Source: Warburgia ugandensis (Eukaryota; Streptophyta; Magnoliopsida; Canellales; Canellaceae). Taken from it: a DNA stretch of 64,000 nt. Positions 47,837-61,800 of the stretch are shown one piece after another. Made by a program: the position numbers and the translations under genes. Positions within the stretch are counted from its first letter, which is position 1; the number at the start of each line of letters is the position of its first letter. The DNA lies in contig CP141132.1 of the NCBI GenBank assembly GCA_035236585.1, positions 53,013,880-53,077,879 of the forward strand, written 5' to 3'. The notes under the pieces were generated by a model. The model did not search any database. It had not been told where the DNA came from and saw only the letters and a program-made list of their open reading frames with translations.

Positions 47837-50800
47837 GCATGCATGCAGTCCACCACCTTGGGAACCTTCTAGGAGAAGCTCAATTCATATACAACAAAAG
47901 CTTTGCAAAAATCAAAGAAAACCAGGACTCGCGTGAAGATCTTTTGCTTACTTTCTCTCTCCTACTTAACCAAATGAAGAAGACCACCTAATGATTGGAT
48001 GTCTTATAAATGAAAAAGTGGTGAAGCACACTTGGTCTCATGGGAAATACATGAAGGAGATCTCTAAGGAATCAAGGCCATTCACTTTAGGGATATCCAA
48101 TCCAATGGTGGAGAGAAAGTGAAGTCTTAAGGAATATCTACATGTCCTAATGGGATCCCATCCATTTAAGATAGGGTAAGCATGATCTAAGGTTCATGAA
48201 TGAAGTAAAGGAAAGTTAGAAACCTATCCACCTTTTCCATATTGAAAAGTCAACTCAAAACCTTAAAGAAAGGAAGATCTCAACCACCCATCCTCATCCA
48301 ATGGTTCATGTGGTTCTTAGGTTTGCTAAAGCACACACACCCACACATGGAGAATCATGCCTTTCGTTTTGGACTTTCTAATTTCTGATCCCCCTAGATT
48401 CCCTCCACCTCCACCTCCACCTCCTTTCCTTCTCTTTCCCTTTCCTTTATATCTCTTTCCTTCCCTAATTTTTCCTTTTCCTCCCTTGAATATTTCCCTT
48501 TCCAATCTTATTCTCTCTTGTTATTTTCTATTTTCCTCTGTCATTCCCCGATATGAAAATCATGCCTTCCCCATCTATCCCTTCATTGCTTTCTAATGTA
48601 GCATGGCATGATCTCAACCATTCATACCCCATGACTCCCACTCTATATATCTATAGATAGGGGTGTTATGAATGGGCTTTTCATCTTTCAAATTTTCCTA
48701 GAGATCAAAGCCACACTTAGGAGAAATAGAGGAGGTAGATCACCCTCATCCAAGCTCCCTTCAAGCATCAATGTTGAAATCTAGGGTCTCAACCTATTCC
48801 AATTCCTTTCTCACTTATTTTCTTTTACTTGATAGTTCTTGCATTGCTCTTACTTTTCAAGAATCTTAATCTTGTTTGTTTATTTATAAAAAATTTTGCT
48901 TACACTTAGTTCACACACAAAGTTCTCACTTGTTTTGAATTTTCTTAGCATATTTCAATTCCATACATGTTAGATTATTCATTGCTTTTGTTTGTCTTTG
49001 CATTCCATCTTAGGATCATCTTAGATTTAGCATGCATCTAATATTTAGGTATCACAAACATACCACAACCTTTGCATGCACCCTCTAGATGGTAAAGGCA
49101 TTGCACTCATCTAGTAGGTTTGCATGCATGGAAGTTTTGTACACTTAGTTCTCTTATGCATCATACATCATTGTTCTAGCTAGCATCCATTCTTCACTTA
49201 GTTTTGTATGTGTAGCACTTTCCTAAATTACATGGTTGTTTCTATTCTTAGATAGTTTCTAATCTTAGGATTGTAGGCATAACACTAGATTTTCACATAT
49301 CCTATGCCTTGTTTCTAGCATAGCAAGCATCATACATCATGTTTCTAATTTAGAATATCTTTCATCATCATTGTAGTACATGTTTTAAAACTTTCCTAAT
49401 TTAGAAGTATGGGACTTTGTAATTTTAGATTTACACCCATAGTTCTTAGACTCACTCTTTCAGCTTTCCATCCACTTTAAGAACTAAATGCATACTAGAT
49501 TCTTAAATTTAGCACTTTTCTAAAGTAGGCTCATTAGACTTTCTAATTTCATGTATAGCTTTAGTTAGGCATTCCATTTTCTTTTCCTACATTGTAGGAT
49601 CAAATTAGAAGTTACAAGCATGTTTAGTTTCTTAAGTTTTGAATGATAACCACTTAGTTTTCATGCATAATCCACACCATGCATGTCCTCTTTAATTGAG
49701 TGCACCATATCATCTTTTCTCTCATAATCATTACATGCACACACAGCTTCTATTTTTGCATGCACAGTATCTTTCCATTCTAGGTAGCTTTCATCCCCCA
49801 ATCCTATACATGTTTCCTTATCATACAACTCTTCCACACACTCTCTGAACAACTCACCATCTTTCCATTTCCCACACTCACACTCTTCCTAATTTTGCAC
49901 ACATTATTCATGCATGGCATAGATCATATTAAGTCATGCATCATTCCTTCATTACTTCTTCTAATTTCCTTTTTTGGAATTGGAATAAGGAAGATGAAAG
50001 AAATCTTATGTCTTGCTATGGCATTAAGGAGTCTTTATAAATCCTTAAATAAGGTTAAGGAAACATCCAAATCCATCCATAAAGCGACCTAGATTTCTAG
50101 CTAAGGGCTTCATGTTGAAGGATAGGATTATTATATGTGCCTATCTATTTCTTTGTCTCCTAGGGCTGGAATTGGTGAGTCCTAAGCTAAGGGCCACTAT
50201 GTTCCCTTTCTTTTATTTTTATTATATTTCATTTTTAAGGTAGGAAGCCTCTTCTGTAGTTCACCTTTTCTTAAAGATGAATGACTTCTTATCTACTCTT
50301 TCAAACTCCTTGAAGCTACCCTTTTTTTAGAGTTTCTAGCTTAAGGAAAAAGTCATATTTTTTCTACTTCCATTCCCAAAAGCTTTTTACTTACTTGGAG
50401 GGGCGATCATTTAGGAAAGGTGTTAGGATCCTCTTTCTTGAATGCCCTAATACCTCATTCTAAGGAGCATTGGATGAGATTTATTTTGGTTTATGGCATG
50501 TCAAGGTAAAGATGAGAAAGTTTAGTGTTAATTTAGTGTATTTTGGGTTGAAGAGACATGTACAAGCTCCTGTTGAGTGACAAAACAAGAGAGGCCTACA
50601 TAACAATTCAAGCCTAGGATGAAGAAGTTTTATTTGCTTTCTTTTCGTTATTACTTATATACCAAATCCTTATAATTTTTTTTTTAATGAAATAGTTCTT
50701 TCCCTTTCTTACTTACTTTATTTCCTTACTTTAATTCTTAGTTAGTTGTTGTTTTAGAAAATTTCATTGTTTTATTTTCATACTTATTTACTTCCTTGCT

Positions 50801-51065
50801 TTTGAATTTAAATAGTTTCCTAGTTTTCTTAATTGTTTACTTTCTTAATTAGGATTTACTTTCTAATTGCTTAGTTGTTTAGATTAATGGTTACTTCTTA
50901 GTTAGTTGTTTCCTTCGTAGTTAGTTCCTTACTTCATTCCTTCATTTACTTGCTTTATGTCTTTAAATCCTTAATTTACTTTCCTTGTCATTAACTTTAG
51001 CTAGAATCTTTCGTATCTTGAATGCTTAGCTAGTTAATCTTGAATGCTTGGCTAATTAAAGTAAG
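47837..51065. other. Unassigned AT-rich DNA, possibly LTR-derived
   Basis: No gene recognised. A TATA-like CTATATATCTATAGATAG at about 48,642-48,659 is followed by leader-like sequence, and 50,650-51,060 is filled with loose repeats of TTAGTTAGTTG/TTACTT words, which resembles long gypsy LTRs. There is no partner or clean border. The Pro-rich frame at 48,357-48,596 comes from a CCACCT simple repeat. Confidence 0.35.
51061..51065. repeat. Target-site duplication of Tekay element (left)
   Basis: GTAAG, repeated exactly at 62,011-62,015. Confidence 0.9.
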
Positions 51066-54000
51066 TGTAATATGCTCAAAATTTAACCCTAAAGTAGTAA
51101 TAAAATAAAATAATTAAATTAAAAAAAATTCATGGAATTTGGTTTTGAAACCACTAAAATTAGAAAGTACGCATCAATAGGAATTGAACGGTATAAAGAA
51201 CATTGAAAGCAGAGTTTGGATGAGGGAGATATGTCTATTTTAACTTACAAGGGTAGATTGATAAATTCTCAAGGATGCGAATTAGAGGGGGTCATTTTGA
51301 TAACGACACCCCTTTCCATTACCATTCAACTCTAATGGAGGAAGGTGGTGATCTACCTTTCCTTGCAAGGAGATTTGATCTAAACCTATACAAACCAGCT
51401 TTCTCTTCATTCCTTACATAGAACAACCTTGAAATCGTGCTATCTCTGCTCCATTCTCCTCCAAGCTTGGACCAAACCTTGCATACACGTGAGTACCCCA
51501 ATCTCCACTCTCCAAATCTAATCAGGTAGCCTAAACCCTCTATCATTCTCTTTTGCTTGTTTTTCAACTTTCCCCTCACAAATTCGAGCTAGATCTAGAC
51601 TAAATTGTCATTGGATGGCTTAGGAAGTCAAAATCGTGGAGCATGCTAACACCTCAAATGGTAGATATGAGCCGTTCATTGTAATCTTTGGACCCAAAAA
51701 TCCTAGGAACGGCATAAACAGATAAAAAATTGGAACATCTAGGGCTTTGATCAAGCCAAAACAAGGTGCACGGCTCGAGTTCATCATCCCTGGTGGATGG
51801 TGCACCCAATACGCCCATCAGGATGCACAACAGTAGATAGCACACATGGGAGCCCCGTGCATTCTGGCGTCTACGCCTTCCATGACATAAGGTTATGCCA
51901 GTGTAAACCGGGGTAACCTACTTTCCACCGGTGTAAACCAGTGCAAACACTAGCTTGCCTGTGTAAACCTTTGTTCGCCGATGCAAACTGGTGTAAACTG
52001 TGATTTTGATCTGAAATGGTTTTTCTAAGATTCTAGAGGCTATAGAAGCCCGATTTTGGATCTGAAAGGTCCGTTAGAACCATCTTGATGATGCAGACAT
52101 GATTTTAGCATTAAAATTTTAATCTAATCATGTTTAGTTAGGCCAAATTCATAAAATGACACTAAATCACTTGGATCTGGCCGATCAATGGGTGATCAAG
52201 CCTTAGGACATGAACAACTTGATAATATATGATACTAACTGATGGTCCTAAGGATCACATTAGATGTAATTACCTTAGTAATTGATCTACACCATTGATC
52301 TAACTCAGATCGTGGAAAATTGTTGATCTAATGATGGTGTAACTGTCAAATCAAGGTGTAAACTGTAGATTCGCACAAAAATGAGTAGATGAAATAAGAT
52401 AGGACTGATTAATAACCAATCACATTGGTATTAAGGACCAAATCATAAATAGAGATCTTAAAGAACAATTCAACGGTTGGATCGCCATAGATTCAATTAA
52501 GATGAAATAAATAACACAAAATTGTACCGTAATACTGATAGGTACATCTGAGCATGCTAGCTAAGAGGATCACACTATTGAATTGGGTTATCTCTCATTC
52601 AGGTAGGTGATGAAATTTAATGTTATGTTTTGATTTCTAGAACTTTGCATTATCATAGCATCCATGGTTGATTGTGATTGATTGTCATTCATTTAATTAT
52701 TCTGAGATTTTGTGAGATTCAATGTTTTATGCGATGATCAATATTAGATTTTGATAGTATATTGAATGGGTTTCCATGATCGATTATTTTATGAGATTGA
52801 TACTGCGTATCTTATGTATGATTAGTAATTATCTTTCCTTATTGCATCACTAAGATTGATTGGTTCTTATAACATTGATGGGGGAGGCTTGGTGGCTAGT
52901 CCTTTGAGAGGCTAACCCCAGGATGAGGGGTGTGCCTTGGGGATTGTGAGCCACAAGTGCTCCTGGTTTTACAAGATATGTGATTTTCGTGTTTTGTGAT
53001 TTATGACAGGTGCTCTCACCCAGTGGATGTCATGATAGGAGAGAGAGGACCGACCACCCACCATCTAAAATTGTGATGTGATAGACACCTACCCACAAAT
53101 GGCTTTCGGTAGGGGTTGGTAACATGGATAGTCCACACTACCGGTCTAGCCCTTTCCATGGGGACGGACGTTAAGTCTCCCGTTATGGTGTTGATAGGAG
53201 TGGCAGTGGTTGAGACCCTAGAGGGGTTACCACTACGACAATACGATCCATACTTTTATTTTGTATGCTTGCATGATGAGTATGGAGATATTATTGTATG
53301 CCTGGGTGTGATGACACTCGGAGGATTGATATGAGTACTCATGATCTGTTATACGAGTGTATGGGACACTCATGGGACCCACGTACCTTGGGGTGCCCTG
53401 TTTCTTATTGTATGCTCATTGATAGTGGATCATAACATGTTTTACATCTACGAGATTATCGTGTTTTATATCCATGAGACACATGTTTTATTGCGTATGA
53501 TGTTTTAAGGCTATATTGGCATTACTTATGATATTTATATTTTCACGAATAATTGACCTACACATTATATCCATATTGTTATTCGATTTTGTTTTTCCTT
53601 GTTATTACATTAAATGTCTATGTACCTACACAAGCAATAGCTTGTTGAGGCATTGCTTTGTGTTGCAATGCCTCAGATACTGATAGTGACAGCAAGAAGG
53701 GCAAGGCTATGGAAGGATATTGATAACAGTGGGGACCACTTGATTTAACTAATAGATAGCTCAACATGAGTGGTTAGATTGATTATTGTTTGAACATATT
53801 TATTGGACTGTATACCTTCATTAGATGGATTTGATTATGACATATATATATATTATGGACTTGTCTTTAAGTATGGTGGAATATTATGATGGATAGACTG
53901 TGGGCCATGTTATTATGTTTTTGGATATTTATTGTTTTAAAAATAAAGGCGCCGTTGATTTTGAAGTGGGATTTGATATTAGTATTGTCTTAAATTTCTT

Positions 54001-54177
54001 ACTGCATACTTATATTTCTCTTTTAATAATGGTCATGATGTTTTTGGAAAAAGGAGATAACACCTCGGGGTTTTTCAATAAATGTTCTAATAAAATAATT
54101 AATAAAATCTTTTGATTTTGGGATCCCAACTATTATTATTATTATAAGAAAATATTATAAAAACCCGGTGTGTTACA
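51066..54177 (+). repeat. Tekay element 5' LTR
   Basis: Begins TGTAATATGC and ends GGTGTGTTACA; 3,112 bp. It includes a GTGTAAAC-type minisatellite near 51,898-52,000. Frames inside the LTR (for example 51,319-51,579 minus and 53,116-53,334) are not genes. Confidence 0.92.
51898..52000. repeat. GTGTAAAC minisatellite in 5' LTR
   Basis: Six or so variants of CCGGTGTAAACCAGTGCAAAC in loose tandem. Confidence 0.7.
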
Positions 54178-54179
54178 GT

Positions 54180-54192
54180 TGGTATTAGAGCC
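54180..54192 (+). promoter_or_regulatory. Primer-binding site, tRNA-iMet type
   Basis: TGGTATTAGAGCC two bases after the LTR end; one change from TGGTATCAGAGCC. Confidence 0.85.
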
Positions 54193-54315
54193 TAGTCTAC
54201 TCCATCATAATCCTTACAAAGGTCCACTTATATATAGGTGATAATCCATGAATTGTAGTTAAAGAAGAACTAGGAGAGAGGAACTTACACTTAATGATAT
54301 TTGAATTCCTAACAA

Positions 54316-55440
54316 ATGGCTCTTCGAAGAAGGACAAGGTCTGCTCCTGCTACGCTAGTTTCCCCACCTACTGAGTCCTCTGATCAAGGGGATCACGATG
54401 TTGAGTTGGTGAATGGGGTGAAGCTAGGGTTGATACCCCTCAGACAGCAACAAATTAGGACTGCAGTTTAGGTTGTGAACCCTAACCTTGCGACACCGCC
54501 TCCATTGGCACCAATGGATTCATCTGTTCATTCTACCCATCTGGTGCAAGCACCACTAGCACCTAAGACCACTGAGGGTGATGCTACGAGTTACTCTAAA
54601 AAGAGGATAAACTATTAGAGTGATTCCAGAAGATGGTGGTACCCTTCTATGGTGACGAGGATACTGAGGAGGCTGAGCAGTGGTTATTTGAGGTAGAGAG
54701 GACATTTGACATGATGAAGATTGCACCAGAGGATCAGGTCCAGTTAGCTTCCTACATACTGAAGGGTGAGGCAAGCTTTTGGTGGTAGACTTTTACACGT
54801 ACACAACCAGACCCTACATAGACGATGACATAGGAGGCCTTTAAGCAGGCCTTTGATATGCAGTAGTTTCTACCTCATGCATTGCAATCACTAAAGAAAG
54901 AGTTTGCCACCCTCGAGCAGAGAGATATGATGGTTTAGTAGTACTTGAATGAATTTACCCAACTGAGGAGGTTTTCTCCTAATGTGCTTGCTTCAGATAA
55001 GGAAGCAATGGACAGATTTGTGGATGGACTTACACCTTGGCTAAGAGATCGGGTGATTACTTCACGTCCCACTATTGTGCGAGATGCAGCTGACATGGCC
55101 TCTATGCTGGAGAAGAATTCTCTTAGGACTAGAGGGAGCATGTACCGTCCCACTAAACGCAAGAGACCTTTTAGTGCTATGCAGGCACATAGAGCTCAAG
55201 GTTATCAGCCATAGAACAAGCCAAAGAGAGACATCGAGAAGAAGAGATGTGACAGGTGCAAGGGTTGGTACCCTAGGAGAGGGTGTAATAGATTTGACAG
55301 GACACAACATCAGAGGCAGCCCCAATAGCAACGACAGTACCAACCACCTTTTTAGAGATAGCCATATAGGTGCTTTAGTTGTGGAGAAGTGGGACATTTC
55401 ATTAAAGACTGTCCTAAGGGATAGAGGGAGAAGCAAGCTG
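54316..55440 (+). pseudogene. Chromovirus gag with zinc knuckle, broken
   Basis: Starts at the ATG at 54,316 (MALRRRTRS). Capsid-type motifs include VQLASYILKGEA (about 54,740) and RFSPNVLASDKEAMDRFVDG (about 54,970). A CCHC knuckle, CFSCGEVGHFIKDC, lies at 55,371-55,412. It is interrupted, so non-functional. Confidence 0.85.
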
Positions 55441-55529
55441 AGACGGGTGCAAAGAAAGCTTCCATGCCATGTAGTCAGGGACGAGTGTTTGCCATCACAT
55501 CAAGGTAGGCACAACCCTCAAACCAGGTT

Positions 55530-55850
55530 GTTGAAGGTACTCTTCTAGTCTCGGACTAACATGCTAGGGCCCTCTTTAACACAGGGTCCACTCATTCTTT
55601 TATTTCATGCATTTTTATATCTTGCCTTGAGTTAGTATTTGGATTGGATATTATGACACCCGTGGGAGAGATAGTAGAGGCTACTTAGTATCTTGGTGAG
55701 ATACTTGTGGAGATATTAGGAGTGAGGATGGATTCAAACTTCATTTAATTAGACATGGTTGACTATGATATTATATTAGGAATGGATTGGTTAGCTAACT
55801 ACTAGGCTACCATAGACTGTCATAAGAAGGGAGTCATTTTTTATATACCT
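55530..55850 (+). pseudogene. Chromovirus protease region, broken
   Basis: NTGSTHSFIS (about 55,571) corresponds to the D-[ST]-G active-site stretch and YDIILGMDWLANY (about 55,765) to the flap-side motif of gypsy proteases. Confidence 0.75.
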
Positions 55851-56009
55851 AGGCAACCAAAAATATTGTTCCAGGGTAGAAAAAGTCTGGAAGGTACATG
55901 CATCATCTCTGCTATGAAAGCAACACGGTTTTATGCACGAGGGTGTAGAGCGTTCCTCGCTTATGTGATTGCTGAGGATAGAAGGTAGCCATAGATTGAA
56001 GATATTGAT

Positions 56010-56930
56010 GTTGTCTGGGAGTTTGCAGATGTTTTTCCTAAGGAGTTACCAGGATTGCCGCCAAGTAGAGAGATTGATTTTATTATTGACTTAGTGTTAG
56101 GTACATCGCCTATCTCTAAGGCACCATACAGAATTGCCCCAGCATAGTTAAGAGAGCTTAAAGTACAGTTACAAGAGTTACTTGATAAGGGCTTCATCAG
56201 GCCAAGTGGGTCTCCATGGGGAGCACCAGTCCTTTTTGTGAAGAAAAAGGACGGGTCACTTAGACTGTGCATTGATTATTGGTTGCTAAATAGTGTCACT
56301 GTAAAGAACCGATACCCTATGCCACGCATAGATGATTTATTTGATCAGCTCTAATCAGCATGAGTATTCTCCAAGATAGACCTGAGATCGGGATACCATC
56401 AGTTGAGGGTTAGAGAAGAAGACATCTCGAAGACTACTTTTAGGAGTCGCTATGGTCACTATAAGTTCTTAGTGATGCCATTTGGATTGACCAATGCACC
56501 TGCAGTGTTCATGGACCTAATGAATCATGTTTTTCAAGCTTACTTGGATAAGTTCGTGATTGTCTTTGTCGATGACATCTTACTTTATTTGCCTAGTCAT
56601 GAGGCACACAGGGAGCATCTTCACATGGTACTAGACACACTTCGTCAACATTGGTTGTATATCAAGCTTAGTAAATGTGATTTTTGGTTAAATTAGGTGT
56701 AGTTTTTGGGCCACGTGGTATTTAAAGATGGAGTGTCCGTAGACTCGACAAAAGTTGAGGAAGTGCTACATTGGGAGAGGCTCAAGACGGTGACAAAGAT
56801 ACATAGTTTTCTCAGTATGGCAAGATATTATCATCAGTTAATTAAAGGATTCTTAAAGATTGCGTTACCTTTGACTACCCTGACCAGGAAAGACACTCAA
56901 TTCGTTTGGACTGATGCTTGTAAGGAGAGC
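56010..56930 (+). pseudogene. Chromovirus reverse transcriptase, broken
   Basis: Family-order motifs: [53 protein letters not shown], the catalytic FVDDILLY (56,565-56,588), LSKCDFWL and FLGHVVFKDGVSVD-like sequence. It contains several breaks. Confidence 0.88.
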
Positions 56931-56956
56931 TGAAGAGGAGGCTTACTACTACCCTG

Positions 56957-57400
56957 GTGTTAACATTACCATTAGGTGCAGGCGATTATGTGGTTTATTG
57001 CAATGCCTCGAGTAAAGGACTAAGAGTAGTGTTAATGCAGCATGGGAAGGTAATTGCCTATGCTTCGAGACAGGTTAAAACATATGAGGTGAATTACTTG
57101 ACACATGATTTGGAGTTAGCAGTGGTGGTATTTGCACTGAAGTCCTGGAAACATTATCTATATGGCAAGAAGTTTGAGGTATTCACTGATCATAAGAGCC
57201 TCAAGTACTTCTTTACTCAGAGTGATTTGCACATGAGGCAGCATAGATGGATGGAATATCTCAAGGAGTTTGATTTCACCATACAATACCACCCAGGGAA
57301 GGCTAATGTCATCGCAGATGCCTTGAGTAGGAAGTCTGAAGTAATGATTGCCAATCTGTCGACTCGGTCTAAGTTTCTCACTAGGATATTAGAGGCATAA
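56957..57400 (+). pseudogene. Chromovirus RNase H region
   Basis: An open stretch with [49 protein letters not shown] and [16 protein letters not shown], the classical gypsy RNase H sequence blocks. Confidence 0.9.
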
Positions 57401-57409
57401 GGCAAAGAT

Positions 57410-58570
57410 AAGGAGACACAATATTTAGCAGACAAGACAGAGTTTATGAAAGGCCCGGATGGAGGAGTCAGATTCAAGGGTAGGTTGGTGGTACCGACAG
57501 ATGATGATTTGAAGCGTGAGTTACTTTAGGAGGCACACCAGTCCCAATATACGATCCATCCTAGAGGTACAAAGATGTATCAGGACCTCAGGAGACATTT
57601 TTGGTGGAATGGAATGAAGAAGGATGTTGAAGACTGCATGGCACAGTGTCTGACTATCAACAGGTCAAGGTAGAGCATCAGTGACCATCAGGGTTACTTC
57701 AGACATTGGATCTCCGTGAGTGGAAGTGGGATCACATTACCATGGATTTCATTGTGGGCCTTCCAAGGACTGCTAACAAACATGACATGATATGGGTCAT
57801 TGTGGACAGATTGACTAAGTCCACTCATTTCCTTCCTATCAAGTAGAATCAGAAGGTGGATAGTCTAGCGAAATTGTATGTCAAGGAGATCGTAAGTCTA
57901 CATGGAGTTTCCTTCATGATTATATCTGATCGAGACACTAGGTTTACCTCAAAGTATTGAAAGAGCATGCAAGAGGCTCTAGGATCGAGGCTAAAATTTA
58001 GCACAACATTCCACCCTCAAATAGATGGTCAGACTGAGAGGACCATCCAAATGATTGAGGATATGCTACGTGCTTGTGTTATGGATTGGAAGGATAGCTG
58101 GGAGGACCATTTACCAGGGGTAGAGTTTGCCTATAATAACAGTTATCATGCAAGTATCGGCATGGCTCCATACAAGGCACTTTATGGCAGGCCTTGTTGG
58201 TCATCCTTATGTTGAAGTGATGTAGGAGAGAGACACATAGTGAAGTTTGAGTTGGAGGAAGAGTGTGTAGAGAAATTTTGACTTATTCGAAAGAGATTGT
58301 TGACAACTCACAGCTATCAGAAGAGTTATGCTGACAAGAGGCGAAAAGACCTAGAGTTCTCCAAAGGTGAGCATGTATTCTTAAAGGTTTCCCCTATGAA
58401 AGGAGTGATGAGGTTTGGGAATAAAGGAAAACTTAGCCCCAGGTACATTGGGCCTTTTGAGATTTTATGTAGAGTTGGGTCAGTAGCATAGCAGTTAGCC
58501 TTACCATCACAGTTGGCAAATGTAAACGACGTCTTCCATGTATCTATGCTAAGGAAGTATGTGCCAGACC
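57410..58570 (+). pseudogene. Chromovirus integrase, broken
   Basis: Zinc-binding region (GTKMYQDLRRHFWWNGMKKD at about 57,567), core ([15 protein letters not shown] at about 57,730; STTFHPQIDGQTERTIQMIE from about 57,997; NSYHASIGMAPYKALYGRPC at about 58,138) and C-terminal GPFEILCRVG (about 58,450). The gene has several breaks. Confidence 0.88.
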
Positions 58571-58614
58571 CATCACATGTGCTGAAGCAGATCTCAGGAA
58601 TGTTATAACCTGAT

Positions 58615-58783
58615 ATGACATTTGAGGAGAGACCAGTGTGTATATTGGATAAGAAAGTCAAGGAGTCGAGGACTAAAACTATCTCATTAGTCAAAGTCTT
58701 TTGGCAACATCATTCACTACAGGAGACCACATGGGAGATTGAAGATGAGATGAGGAGGATCCACTCGGAGTTATTTACATAGA
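58615..58783 (+). pseudogene. Chromodomain region
   Basis: ERPVCILDKKVKESRTKTIS then VKVFWQHHSLQETTWEIEDE at the pol C-terminus matches the chromodomain of Tekay-type elements, which in active relatives steers integration to chromatin. Confidence 0.85.
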
Positions 58784-58818
58784 GGTATGTATTGAAATTT
58801 CGAGGACAAATTTTTTAT

Positions 58819-58831
58819 AAGGTTGGAAGGA
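58819..58831 (+). promoter_or_regulatory. Polypurine tract
   Basis: AAGGTTGGAAGGA directly before the 3' LTR, after the family phrase TTTCGAGGACAAATTTTTTA. Confidence 0.75.
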
Positions 58832-61800
58832 CGTAATATCTTTAATTTTTAACCCTAAATTAGTAATAAAATAAATTAATTAAATTAAAAAAATTTATGC
58901 ATGGAATTTGTTTTGAAACCACTAAAAATATAAAGTATGCATTAATAGGAATTGAACAGTATAAAGAACGTTGAAAACAGAGTTCAGATGAAGGAGATAT
59001 GACTATTTTAAGTTATAGGGCTAGATTGATAAATTGTCAAGGACGAGAATTAGCAGGGGTCATTTTGATAACAACACCCCTTTCAATTCCCATCCAGCTC
59101 TAATGGAGGAAGGCATTGATCTACCTTTCGTTGTAAGGAGATTTGATCTAAACCTATAAAAACTAGCTTTCTCTTCATTCCCTACACAGAACAACCCTGG
59201 AATCGTGCCATCTTTGCTCCATTCTCCTCCAAACTTGGGCCAAACTTTGCATGCACATGAGTACCTTGATCTCCACTCTCTGGCTCTAATCATGTAGGCT
59301 AAACCCTTTATCCTTCTCTTTTGCTCGTTTTCTAACTTTCCCCTCACAAATTCGGGTTGGATTTGGACTGAACGGCCGTTGGATGGCCTAGGAAGTCAAA
59401 ACTGTGGAGCATGCTTAAACTCACATTAAGGATACCTCAAATGGTAGATATGAGCCATTCATTATAATCTTTGGACCCAAAAACCCTAAGAATGGCAAAA
59501 ACAGATAAAAAGCCAGAGCATCAGGGGCTCCGATCAAGCCAAAAGAAGGTGGACAACTCAGGTTCATCGTCCCCAATGGACGGTGCTCCCAAGATGCCCA
59601 CTGGGATGCATAGTAGTAGACGGCGCATGCAGGAGCGCCCACACGCATTGTCCCAGACAACCAGAATGAGCCGTGCATTTTGGTGTTCATGCACTCCGTG
59701 ACATAGGGTTATGCCGGTGTAACCTACTTTTCACTAGTGTAAACTAGTGCAAACACCAGTCCGCGGGTGTAAATCGGTGCAAACACTCACCCACCAGTGT
59801 AAACTAGTGTAAACAACCTTTTTCGCCAGAGTAAAAAGGTGTAAACCTCCGTCCACCAGTGCAAATCGATGTAAATTGCGCTTTTGATCTAAAATGGTTT
59901 TTTTAAGATTCTGGAGGCTACAGAAGCCCAATTTTTTATTTGAAAGGTCCGTTAGAACCATCATGATGATGCAAACATGATTTTAGCATTAGAATATTGA
60001 TCTAATCACGTTTAGTCAGGCCAAATTCATAAAATAGCACCAAATCATTTGGATCCGGCCAATCAATGGGTGATTAGGCCCCAGGACTTAAACAACTAGA
60101 TAATATATGATATTAACTAAGGGTCCTAAGGATCATATCAGATGTAATTACTCTAGTAATTGATCTAGACATTGATCTAACTCAGATCTTAAAAAATTAT
60201 TGATCTAAGGATGATTTGACCATTAGATCAAGGTGTAGATGCACACAAAAAATGAGTAGATGAACATGAGATAGGACTGATTAATAACCAGTAACATTGG
60301 GATTAAGGACCAAATCATAAATAGAGATCTTAGAGAATGATCCAATGGTTGAATCACCATATATTCAATTGACATGAAATAAATAACACAAAATTGTACC
60401 GTGATATTGACAGGTACACCTGAGCGTGAGCTAAGAGGATCACAATATTGAATTGGGTTATCTTTCATTGAGGTAGGTAACGACATTTAATGTTATGTTT
60501 TGATTTCTAAAACTTTGCATTATCATAGCATCCATGGTTAATTGTGATTGATTGTCATTCGTTTAATTATTCTGAGATTTTGTGAGATTCAATGTTTTAT
60601 GCTATGATCAATATAAGATTTCAATAGTATATTGAATGGGTTTTTATGATCGATTGTTTTATGAGATTGATACTGCATATCATATGTATGATTAGTAATC
60701 ATCTTTACTTATTGCATTACTAAGATTGATTGGTTTTCATAACATTGATGGGGGAGGCTTGGTGGCTAGTCCTTTGAGAGGCTAACCCCGGGATAAGGGG
60801 TGTGCCTTGGGGATTGTGAGCCACGAATGCTCCTGGTTTTATGAGGTACGCGATTTTCGTATTTTATGATTTATGACGGGTGCTCTCACCCAGTGAATGT
60901 CATGCTAAGAGGGAGAGGGCCGACCACCCACCCTTCAAAATTGTGATGAGGCTTTTGATAGGGGTTTGGTAACATGGATAGTCCATACTACCAGTCTAGG
61001 CCTTTCCATGGGGACGGACGTTAGGTCACCTATTATAGTGTCGATGGGGAGCGGTGATGGTTGAGACCTTGGAGGGGTTGCCATTGTGGCATGACGATCC
61101 ATACTCTTGTTTTATATGCTTGCATGATGAGCATGGAGATATTATTGTATGCATGGGTGTGACGACACTCAGAGGATTGATATGAGTACTCATGATCTGT
61201 TAGACGAGTGTATGGGATACTTGTGGGACCCACGTACCTTAGGGTGCTCTATTTGTTATTATTTGCTCATTGATAGTGGATCATATCATGTTTTACATCT
61301 ACAAGATTATCATGTTTTATATCCATGAGATGCATGTTTTATCGCATATGGTGTTTTAAGGCTATATTGGGATTGCCTATGATATTTATATTTTCATGGA
61401 TAATTGACCTATACATTATATCCATATTGTTATTCGATTTTGTTTCCCTTGTTATTACATTAATGTCTATGTACCTACATAAGCAATAGCTTGCTGAGGC
61501 ATTGCTTTGTTTTGCAATGCCTCAAATACTGAGCATGATAGCAAGAAGGGCAAGGCCTTGGAAGGACAGTGATAGCAGTGGGAACAACTTGATTTGACTA
61601 ATAAATAGCTCGACATGAGTGGTTAGATGGATCACTGTTTGAACGTATTTATTGGACTCTATACCTTCATTAGATGGATTTGATTATGACATATATATAT
61701 ATATTATGGACTTGTCTTTAAGTATGGTGGAATGTTATGATGGATAGATCATGGGCCACATTATTATGTTTTTAGATATTTATTGTTTTAAAAAGAAAGG

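Noticed and set aside
48357-48596. A small proline-rich protein gene
   Set aside because: The Pro run comes from a CCACCT simple repeat in pyrimidine-rich DNA with no other coding sign.
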